Shown here: piece by piece, positions 56,791 to 64,000 of the stretch | How positions within the stretch are numbered: the stretch's first letter is position 1 | How the letters are laid out: each line of letters opens with the position of its first letter | From: Desulfobacteraceae bacterium RAAP-1 | GTDB taxonomy: Bacteria > Desulfobacterota > Desulfobacteria > Desulfobacterales > Desulfatirhabdiaceae | NCBI GenBank assembly: GCA_001443525.1 | Contig: LKPX01000004.1 | Location: forward strand, 1 to 64,000 | Direction: 5' to 3' | DNA: 64,000 nt | The notes under the pieces: model-generated | What the model was told of the DNA's origin: nothing | Database searches by the model: none | What the model saw: only the letters and a program-made list of their open reading frames with translations | Made by a program: the position numbers and the translations under genes

Positions 56791-57864
56791 TTATTTAGCC
56801 AAAATCACAACGCCGGTAATAAATATGTTGATGAGAGCAATCGGAAGAAACATTTTCCAGCCAAGTCTCATGACTTGATCATATCGAAAGCGCGGAAGCG
56901 TCCAGCGAATCGTCATTTGTAACCAGATGAAGAAAATCACTTTAGAGAAAAAAGTAATAATATTCACCACTATTGCAAGACTCGCAGCTCCATTGGGGCC
57001 TGCAAAACGAAAGTAATTCAAAAGCATCTGATCGCTGACGAAAGGAAGATGCCACGCGCCAAAAAACATCGTAGTAACAAGAGCACCGATGGTTACAATT
57101 TCAAGAAATTCTCCCATCCAGAACATAACAAACTTCATCCCGCTGTATTCGGTAAAATAACCTGCAACAAGTTCTGATTCAGCCTCGGCAACATCAAAGG
57201 GTGCTCTTTTATTTTCTGCAATGGCGCATGTAAAAAAAAGCACAAACCCGACCGGCTGCAGAAAGATGCCCCAATTAAAGAAATCTGCCTGCATGGCTCC
57301 AATTTGGCTTAACCTGAGCGTACCATACACCATAATCACACCGATGATGTTTAGCCCCATAACCACTTCATATGAAAGCATCTGTGCAGATGCGCGCAGT
57401 CCGCCGAGAAAAGACCAGTTATTATTGGATGACCATCCGGCCAGTACAGACCCGAAAGACGCTAAGGACGCAAAAGCGAAGACGAAGAGAATCCCTACAT
57501 CTAGATCAGCAATAATAAGATTGACATGATGGCCAAAAAGTTCGTATTGCCCACCAAAAGGGATAACTGCAAAGGTGATAATCGCCGGCGTCAAACTGAT
57601 AAATGGCGCAATGGTATGAAACAGCCGATCCGCTCCTTCCGGGATAAAATCTTCTTTGGTTAACACCTTAATTGCATCTGCAATGGGGTGAAAAAGTCCA
57701 ATCAGGGTAAATCCGCAGACATCCGCCCTATTTGCTCCAACCCTGTCCTGCATCAATGCACTTTGTTTTCTTTCCACCCATCCAAGAATGGGTGAAAAAA
57801 AACCAATATTTACACTGAATATGAATAAAATTTTGACAATTGACTCAATCAGGTTTGCAGCCAT
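56791..57864 (-). CDS. nuoH: NADH-quinone oxidoreductase subunit H
   Basis: 357 aa, eight helices. Motif: ERKQSALMQDRVGANRADV near the N-terminus; DIGILFVFAFAS-like and APFDVAEAESELVAGYFTEYSG, the quinone-channel acidic segment with the conserved Glu; RWTLPRFRYDQVMRLGWK near the C-terminus. NuoH forms the quinone entry site and the first proton path. Normal length. Confidence 0.96.
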   Translation of the reverse strand: MAANLIESIVKILFIFSVNIGFFSPILGWVERKQSALMQDRVGANRADVCGFTLIGLFHPIADAIKVLTKEDFIPEGADRLFHTIAPFISLTPAIITFAVIPFGGQYELFGHHVNLIIADLDVGILFVFAFASLASFGSVLAGWSSNNNWSFLGGLRASAQMLSYEVVMGLNIIGVIMVYGTLRLSQIGAMQADFFNWGIFLQPVGFVLFFTCAIAENKRAPFDVAEAESELVAGYFTEYSGMKFVMFWMGEFLEIVTIGALVTTMFFGAWHLPFVSDQMLLNYFRFAGPNGAASLAIVVNIITFFSKVIFFIWLQMTIRWTLPRFRYDQVMRLGWKMFLPIALINIFITGVVILAK

Positions 57865-57866
57865 GG

Positions 57867-59057
57867 CTATCTATCACATTCTCCGCCTATCATATTAATC
57901 ATGTCAAACGTAGGAACGATATCCGCAATAAATCCGCCCTTCACCATCTTAGGCATCGCGGCCGTCAGAGGAAAACAGGGTGGCCGGACCCGACACTTGT
58001 AAGGCTTGCCGCTTCCATCACTCACCAGATAAAATCCCAGTTCGCCATTAGCCCCCTCAACCGCTGAGTAGATTTCACCGGGAGGTGGCTTTATCCCTTC
58101 TGTAACTGTTTTGAAGTGAAATATCAGCGATTCAATTCTCGTACTTATATCTTCTTTGGATTGCCATCTGTATTCCGGCATATTCACGTTTATCGGACCA
58201 GACGGTATCTTCTCTAAAGCCTGCTCCACAATTCGCATGCTTTGATTGATTTCCTCCATCCTCACCAGGTACCGATCAAAGTTATCCCCTTTTTCTCCGA
58301 CGGGGACTTCAAAATCCATCTGATCATACACCAGATAAGGATGAAACTTACGCACATCATATGGAATTCCACACGCTCTGAGACAGGGGCCTGTAAAACC
58401 CCATGCAATCGCCTCATCGGGAGGCATGATGCCTACATTTCTCACTCGATCAATAAAAATTCTGTTTTTGGTCAAAAGTTTGTTTACATCCGCCCATAGC
58501 TTTCTGCATTTTTTAAAAACGTCTCTGGTTTTGTCTTTAAACCCGTCCGGTAAATCACTTTTAACCCCGCCAATCCGCACATAATTGCTTGTAACACGGG
58601 CGCCGCACAGCATTTCAATAAGATCCCATACCAGTTCACGTGCTTCTACAAAATAAAGAAACGCAGTGAAACCGCCAACCTCCATTGCACCGGCTGCAAT
58701 ATTTGTATAATGGTCAGATATACGCGAAAGCTCACTGGCGATGACCCGAATATACTTACACCGCTCTGGGACATCAATGCCGACAAGTTTCTCTACAGCT
58801 AATGCATACCCTACATTATTAATGAGCGGGGAAACGTAATTGAGTCTGTCGGTGTAGGGCATCACCTGTTCCCAGGTTCCATTTTCGCACATTTTCTCAA
58901 ACCCGCGGTGAAGAAACCCGATATCTACTTTCATATCGATAATGGTTTCTCCTTCAAGGGTCAAAAGGAACTTTACCGTTCCATGGGTCACCGGATGTGA
59001 CGGGCCCATGTTGATCACCATGTATTCGCTGTGCAGATCTTTTGCTGAATCAGACAT
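57867..59057 (-). CDS. nuoD: NADH-quinone oxidoreductase subunit D (49-kDa)
   Basis: 396 aa. Contains GPSHPVTHGTVKFLLTLEGE, the GFLHRGFEK segment with the quinone-site His and Tyr (PYTDRLNYVSP), RISDHYTNIAAGAME and the C-terminal PPCFPLTAAMPKMVKGGFIADI. It lacks the paired CxxC ends of NiFe-hydrogenase large subunits, so it is a quinone-type NuoD rather than a hydrogenase. It is separate from nuoC. Confidence 0.95.
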   Translation of the reverse strand: MSDSAKDLHSEYMVINMGPSHPVTHGTVKFLLTLEGETIIDMKVDIGFLHRGFEKMCENGTWEQVMPYTDRLNYVSPLINNVGYALAVEKLVGIDVPERCKYIRVIASELSRISDHYTNIAAGAMEVGGFTAFLYFVEARELVWDLIEMLCGARVTSNYVRIGGVKSDLPDGFKDKTRDVFKKCRKLWADVNKLLTKNRIFIDRVRNVGIMPPDEAIAWGFTGPCLRACGIPYDVRKFHPYLVYDQMDFEVPVGEKGDNFDRYLVRMEEINQSMRIVEQALEKIPSGPINVNMPEYRWQSKEDISTRIESLIFHFKTVTEGIKPPPGEIYSAVEGANGELGFYLVSDGSGKPYKCRVRPPCFPLTAAMPKMVKGGFIADIVPTFDMINMIGGECDR

Positions 59058-59081
59058 AATTTTGGCACTAACCAGTTGTAG

Positions 59082-59567
59082 TTAATTATTATTCGGTCCG
59101 ATTTGTGGTTGCCTCTTTTTAATCGGATAATCTTTTCTCAACGGATGCCCTTGAAAACTATCATAGAGCAATATTCTGCTTAAATTAGGGTGCCCTTTAA
59201 AAACAATACCGTACAGATCAAATGCTTCTCGTTCAAACCAGTTGGCGCTTGGCCATATCGACACAATCGAATCAACACTACACTCTGATTCGGAAACCCT
59301 CGTCTTGATTCTAACTCTTCGATTATACGCCAAAGAATAAAGATGATAGACCACTTCAAACCGAGGTTCTTTTCCCAGATAGTCCACAACTGTTAAATCC
59401 ATCATAAAATTATAAAGAAGCTCTTTATCATCTCTTAAAAATATGAAGATATCTAAAAGCTCCTCCTTTTTAACAATAGCTGTATCATCACCGCGATACG
59501 AATGTGCATCTACGATCGATTCCGCAAATCGAGCCTTCAATTTATTTATTGTTATATTCGCTTCCAT
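59082..59567 (-). CDS. nuoC: NADH-quinone oxidoreductase subunit C (30-kDa)
   Basis: 161 aa. The 30-kDa signature is present as WPSANWFEREAFDLYGIVFKGHPNLSRIL, followed by HPLRKDYPI. It connects NuoB/D to the peripheral arm. 24 bases before nuoD. Confidence 0.95.
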   Translation of the reverse strand: MEANITINKLKARFAESIVDAHSYRGDDTAIVKKEELLDIFIFLRDDKELLYNFMMDLTVVDYLGKEPRFEVVYHLYSLAYNRRVRIKTRVSESECSVDSIVSIWPSANWFEREAFDLYGIVFKGHPNLSRILLYDSFQGHPLRKDYPIKKRQPQIGPNNN

Positions 59568-59596
59568 AAAGCAATTTTTATTATCTCATCGTGTCA

Positions 59597-60163
59597 TTAT
59601 TTATCATTACTTACAGGAGAAGCACCTTTGGGATAATCCGACCATCTGCTTTCCATAACTTTCTGCTGTAACTTGATCAGCCCATCAATCACCATCTCCG
59701 GTCGAGGAGGACATCCAGGAACATAAATATCTACCGGTATCAGCGTATCGATACCCTGTACCGTTGCATAATTATCATAAAAACCTCCCGACACCGCGCA
59801 TACGCCAAATGCAAACACCCATTTGGGTTCGGCCATTTGATTATAAACCTTAACCAGTATCGGAGCCTGTTTATGACTGATGGTGCCAACGACCATCAAA
59901 AGATCTGCCTGCCTTGGAGAAAATCGCGGAAGCGCTGCACCAAAACGATCCAAGTCATATTTTGGACCGCATACAGACATAAATTCCATACCACAACAAG
60001 CAGTAACAAACGGATATTGAAAGAAGGAATATTTCCTCCCCCAGTTATTGATGGCTTCCAGCTTTGTCAGGATCACACTGCCCCCCAGTAAGCGCGAATC
60101 ATCATCAACGCCTCCACAGGAAGAACAACCACCTTTTCTTTTCAATGTATCTATCATTCCCAT
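59597..60163 (-). CDS. nuoB: NADH-quinone oxidoreductase subunit B
   Basis: 188 aa. Ligands of the N2 cluster: the CC pair in TACCGME, then SVCGP, and the C-terminal VPGCPPRPE (VFAFGVCAVSGGFYDNYATV between). An N-terminal extension holds an additional CSSC pair (residues ~14-17, GGCSSCGG) that is unusual for NuoB. Overlaps nuoA by 10 bases. Confidence 0.95.
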   Translation of the reverse strand: MGMIDTLKRKGGCSSCGGVDDDSRLLGGSVILTKLEAINNWGRKYSFFQYPFVTACCGMEFMSVCGPKYDLDRFGAALPRFSPRQADLLMVVGTISHKQAPILVKVYNQMAEPKWVFAFGVCAVSGGFYDNYATVQGIDTLIPVDIYVPGCPPRPEMVIDGLIKLQQKVMESRWSDYPKGASPVSNDK

Positions 60164-60507
60164 TCCAACGCGCCCCTTTTCCAGACGTATATCAAACCAA
60201 CCGCCAGAATGAACAAAAACACCATCATTTCTGCAAATCCAAACAGCCCCATTTCCCTAAATAGCACCGCCCAAGGATATAAAAAAACGGCTTCAATATC
60301 AAAAACGACAAAAAAAAGCGCTATAAGATAAAATTTTACGGAAAACCGCAATTTAGGTGACACAATCGGGCTTTCACCACACTCAAACGGCTCCATTTTA
60401 TCTGCAAATTTCTTTTTAGGGCCAATAAGAGTTGTCGCAACAATCATCCCTGCGGATGTCGCAGCGGCTAACAAAATCATTATCAGCACTGGAATGTATT
60501 CGTTCAT
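60154..60507 (-). CDS. nuoA: NADH-quinone oxidoreductase subunit A
   Basis: 117 aa, three helices. Conserved EPFECGESPI loop and VVFDIEAVFLYPWAV. First gene of the operon, starting next to the divergent fdhA region. Confidence 0.95.
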   Translation of the reverse strand: MNEYIPVLIMILLAAATSAGMIVATTLIGPKKKFADKMEPFECGESPIVSPKLRFSVKFYLIALFFVVFDIEAVFLYPWAVLFREMGLFGFAEMMVFLFILAVGLIYVWKRGALEWE

Positions 60508-60955
60508 TGCTTATCTGCTTCCATTTTTTTTCCAAGGTTAATTTACTTTTCTCAGATGACATCTTCTCAAAAAAGTTGCTTACCCATATAACAAAAAATA
60601 TTGCTTGTCAAATAATTTACCGGATTATTTTTTTAATTTAATCCATGATTTTTTTTGTATCTGTTTTTATTACTCATTGCTGTAATATCTCGTTTCTACC
60701 TGAAATTTCAAGAGTTGAATATTTTACTATCTATTTATAATATCATCACAAAGTTGATGTTTATACTGCATAAAAACCAGCGATTGATATATTTTTCAGA
60801 TACGATGTCTTGGCTGATTTCAATGTCCAGGATAGGCGCAACAAAGAAGGATGAAAATCGATCATTTTAATCATTTTATATTATGTGTACAGCTTGATGC
60901 TAAAGTTGGCAGTGTAACTTCATCAATCCTAAAATTAAGATTTCATTTTACGTTC
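60508..60955. other. AT-rich intergenic region between divergent nuo and fdhA
   Basis: This and the following repeat fill the ~780 bases between nuoA and the second fdhA. It is strongly AT-rich and contains no gene I can support; short frames here lack conserved features. Promoters of both transcription units should lie here, but I could not confirm a consensus. Confidence 0.4.
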
Positions 60956-61106
60956 GACGACTTTGTAAAAAGTCCGCATGCTGCGTTGTGCTGCATCCTT
61001 CGTCATTGCAGTGTACGACAAGTACGCTTCATTCCTCAGGATTTGCACGCCTTGCCTGCGAACATTTTACAAAGCCGTCCGAAAATCGACTTTTTACGAG
61101 GGCATC
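60956..61106. repeat. Palindromic intergenic repeat, full copy
   Basis: gacgactttgtaaaaagtcc at the left; the inverted arm acattttacaaagccgtc near 61077; centre gtgtacgacaagtacgc; tail gaaaatcgactttttacgag. Nearly the same sequence as 30618-30770. It lies upstream of the second fdhA, where it could also affect transcript ends. Confidence 0.85.
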
Positions 61107-61285
61107 ACGTTTTGTAAAATCACTTTTTTTGACCATTGACAACACAGAAACAAGCTGGTACTCAAGCATGTCGAAGTGTCAATATTGACATAACGAGATC
61201 ACAAAATTTATTTGATATCTGTTTGCTTGTATTTTTAAATCTTTATGGGCTGTCGTTTGAATCATTCAAGGAGAAATTTACCGCT

Positions 61286-63967
61286 ATGAATATGGTTCGA
61301 CTAACGATTGATGATCGAGAAATCAGGGCTTCTGAAGGCATTACGATTCTTGAGGCGGCAAAAAGCGCCGGCATCACCATTCCTACACTCTGTTATCATG
61401 AAAGATTAAATCCCATCGGCTCTTGCCGTATGTGCGTGGTTGAGGTGGACGGACAATCCGAACCCGTAACTGCCTGCACGACCCCTGTTGCCGATGGCTT
61501 TGTCATTAAGACTCAGTCCGATCGCCTTTATCATCTTCGTCAGGAGGCATTGAAACGGATACTGGTCAATCATCCGCTGGATTGTCCGGTTTGCGACAAA
61601 GCCGGCGCCTGCATGCTTCAGGACTTAACTTTTGAATATAATATCCAAGCTGTTGACTGTCCTGCACCCAAACGTAATTTTATCCCTTCCTATCAGACGA
61701 CCTTTATTAAGCACTGGCCGGAACGCTGCATTTTATGTTTGCGTTGTGCCAATGCCTGTAAGGAGGTTCAGTGTATCGGAGCTATTGATGTCACAGATAC
61801 AGATGATGGGCCGCAACTTACATTTAACCGTGATAAATGCGTATCCTGCGGTGAATGTGTGCAGATATGTCCTGTTGGTGGAATGCTCGAAAAAAAATCA
61901 TCTTATCGCTGGCGGTCATGGGAAACCACAAAAATTCGCACCACCTGTCCTTACTGCGGGGTTGGATGTCAGCAATTATTACATGTTAAGAACGGCAGAA
62001 TTGTTCAGGTAACCGGCGTCGAGGATGCACAGCCCAACAAGGGCCGGTTGTGCGTCAAGGGGCGTTACGGGTTCGATTTCATCTATTCCGAAGACAGGTT
62101 GAAAACACCGTTGATTAAGGAAAATGGTCAGTTTCGTGAAGCGACCTGGGATGAAGCACTCGATCTCATTACCCGAAAATTCAAGGAAATTATCGCCAGC
62201 CATGGCCCCGACGCAATCGCAGGCGTCAGTTGCGCCCGCAGCATCAACGAAGATTCCTATAACATGCAAAAGCTTTTTCGCGCAGTGATCGGCACCAATA
62301 ACATCGATCATTGCGCACGTACCTGACATGCCCCCACTGTCGCCGGACTGGCGACTTCATTTGGTTCAGGCGCCATGACCAACTCCTTCAGCGAATTCGC
62401 GAGGGCTAAAATGTTTCTGGTGATTGGCTCCAATATGACAGAGGCTCACCCGGTCGCATCCACATTTTTAAAAAATGCGGTGCAATCCGGAGCCCAGTTG
62501 ATTCTGGTGGATCCCAGAAAGCAAAAACTGGCCGATTTTGCTCAGGTTCATGCACAAATCAAGGTAGGAAGCGACATTGCTTTTTTAAACAGCCTCATGT
62601 GTGTTTTGATCGAGGAAGATATATACGATCACAAATTTGTGGAATCCTGTACTATCGGTTTTAAGGAATTAAAAGAAAAAGTGATGGATTATTCACCCGA
62701 AAAGGCTTCGGCCATCTGCGGCGTCAGCCCGGACATGATCCGAGATATCGCCCGCAGGCTGGCCGCCACCCGGCCCTGCATGCTATGCTACACGCTCGGA
62801 ATTACTGAACACACCTGTGGCAAAAACAATGTCATGTCCACAGCGAACCTGCAGATGCTGTTAGGCAACATGGGGGTGGAATGCGGTGGTGTGAATCCAT
62901 TACGTGGTCAAAATAATGTTCAGGGCGCCTGCGACATGGGGGCTTTGCCCAACGTGTTTCCAGGATACCAGAAGGTGGGCGATTTGGATGTACAGGCCAA
63001 ATTTGAAAAAGCCTGGAACGTCGATCACTTGCCGGGTAAAGTCGGTCTGATGATTCCCCAGATGATGGACGGCCTGGTAACCGGCGCTGTCAAAGCGTTT
63101 TATATATTTGGGGAAAACCTGGCCAATACCGAGCCGGACATTAAAAAAGTCGAGCACGAGTTGGCAAGTGCGGAATTTATCGTGTGCCAGGATATTTTTC
63201 AGACTGAAACCACCCGGTTTGCGCATGTAATCCTTCCGGCCGCTGCCTGGAGCGAAAACGACGGCACATTTTCAAGCAGCGAGCGAAGGGTCAGCCGGGT
63301 CAGGGCAGCCAGCCTTCCGCCGGGTGAAGCCAAACCCAACTGGTGGATTTTTAAACAGATCGCCAAGCGCATGGGCCACGATTGGCAATCCGATAGCGCC
63401 CGCGAAATCTGGGATAATGAAATATCCCAGCTCGCTCCAGCATTTGCAGGTATCAAATATTCACGACTTGAAGGCGACGGGCTCCAGTGGCCATGCACCC
63501 ATGACCAGCATCCTGGAACCTGTTTCCTGCACAAAGATGGCGAATTCACCTGCGGTTTGGGTCAGTTTGTACCTGTGGACTGGACACCGCCTGCGGAAGT
63601 CGCCGACGCCGAATATCCATTGGTACTGTCCACCGGCCGGAGGTTGTACCATTATCATACCCGGACGCAAACCGGCCGATGTAAAGGATTGAACGATCTA
63701 CTGAGCGAAGAAACCGCCGATATATCCCTGGATGACGCCAAATTGCTATGTATAGAACCCGGCGAAATAATTCGGGTGAAATCACGCCGCGGCGAGGTAA
63801 CCCTCAAGGCACGCATTACCCCGGAAGTGCCCAAAGGGATGGTATGGATGGCGTTTCATTTCCGGGAAGCTTGCGCCAACTGGCTGACGAATGCGGCCTT
63901 CGATCCGGCGACACTGACTGCTGAATACAAGGCATGCGCCGTAACAATTGAAAAAATCAACGCATAA
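61286..63967 (+). CDS. fdhA: Formate dehydrogenase alpha subunit, selenocysteine-containing (second copy)
   Basis: 893 residues with the in-frame TGA at 62324-62326 read as selenocysteine (residue 347): CART-U-HAPTVAGLATSFGSGAM. Start at 61286 behind aaggag; the frame extends upstream without conservation. N-terminal [2Fe-2S] (CYHERLNPIGSCRMC), HPLDCPVCDKAGAC, two [4Fe-4S] (CILCLRCANACKE; CVSCGECVQICP), then CPYCGVGCQ and the Mo/W-bis-MGD domains. Very similar layout to the nuo-operon copy, but clearly diverged: for example it ends TIEKINA and has a different SECIS stem. Runs divergently from nuoA; downstream partners lie beyond the window. An ATG at 62375 is not the true start. Confidence 0.93.
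62324..62355 (+). promoter_or_regulatory. Selenocysteine UGA and bSECIS hairpin of the second fdhA
   Basis: UGA at 62324-62326. Twelve bases later GUCGCC (62339-62344) pairs perfectly with GGCGAC (62350-62355) around the loop GGACU (62345-62349). The loop starts 18 bases after UGA, the same distance as in the other fdhA. Confidence 0.85.
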
Positions 63968-64000
63968 ATTATATAAATCCCGTCCCCCCTCTCCTACAGA

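Noticed and set aside
57867-59057. NuoD as a NiFe-hydrogenase large subunit (formate hydrogenlyase-type complex)
   Set aside because: The paired CxxC nickel ligands are absent, and quinone-site residues are present, so a hydrogen-evolving complex is not supported.
62375-62377. ATG at 62375 as start of a separate 530-aa protein
   Set aside because: Sixteen codons separate it from the Sec UGA in the same frame with conserved FdhA residues (HAPTVAGLA).

Overview
The window looks like a chromosomal segment of an anaerobic, sulfate-reducer-type Desulfobacterota bacterium (Desulfobacterales/Desulfovibrionales-like). This is inferred from gene content: a c-type multiheme cytochrome beside ETF and HdrD-type iron-sulfur proteins, a Desulfovibrio-type molybdenum aldehyde oxidoreductase with its uncharacterised accessory operon, two selenocysteine formate dehydrogenases, short-chain fatty-acid activation, and a NADH-module-less complex I. 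No rRNA, tRNA, CRISPR array or intact insertion sequence was found.

Layout. 1-5.6 kb: C-terminal remnant of ETF alpha, a membrane-anchored heptaheme cytochrome c, a cytochrome b/HdrD-type ETF:quinone oxidoreductase, ETF beta and a mycofactocin-type glycosyltransferase (MftF). 5.6-9.7 kb: a small Cys protein, aroK, aroC, a truncated NCS2 permease and a CitE-like lyase. 9.65-10.08 kb: gene remnants (DNA methyltransferase N-terminus, receiver-domain scrap). 10.1-18.9 kb: a signalling island with an HWE-type kinase, a hybrid kinase, a lipoprotein, a Cache/PAS kinase and an NtrC-type regulator. 19-22 kb: a GPR1/FUN34/YaaH acetate/propionate transporter behind a good sigma-54 promoter, then propionyl-CoA synthetase. 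22.4-26.7 kb: a DUF1254/DUF1214 exported protein of atypical composition, a dynamin-like GTPase and two small envelope proteins. 26.9-32.3 kb (minus): pqiA (as two half genes), pqiB, pqiC, then lgt and a TPR protein.

32.5-42.9 kb (minus): aldehyde oxidoreductase mop followed by seven genes joined by 4-11 nt overlaps: a flavin/dicluster HdrD-like protein, a small CxxC redox protein, a methyltransferase (TrsM), a C-GCAxxG-C-C protein, a radical SAM protein (TrsS), an AMP-dependent ligase and XdhC. The biochemical role of this operon is not established. 43-46 kb: histidine phosphatase, two tandem Spy/CpxP-like periplasmic proteins and a membrane protein.

46-60.5 kb (minus): one operon, nuoA-B-C-D-H-I-J-K, then an MrpD-like antiporter subunit, an 85-aa membrane protein, a NuoL-like subunit, nuoM, nuoN and finally a selenocysteine formate dehydrogenase alpha subunit, closed by a strong intrinsic terminator. 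nuoE, nuoF and a conventional nuoG are absent and there are four antiporter-type subunits rather than three. The arrangement suggests a formate-fed (or ferredoxin-fed), ion-pumping quinone reductase. 61.3-64 kb: a second, divergent selenocysteine fdhA. In both fdhA genes an in-frame UGA splits the apparent reading frame, and a bacterial SECIS hairpin begins at the same distance after it.

A family of ~150-bp palindromic intergenic repeats occurs at 30.6 and 61.0 kb (full), 26.7 kb (internally deleted) and 5.6 kb (tail only).
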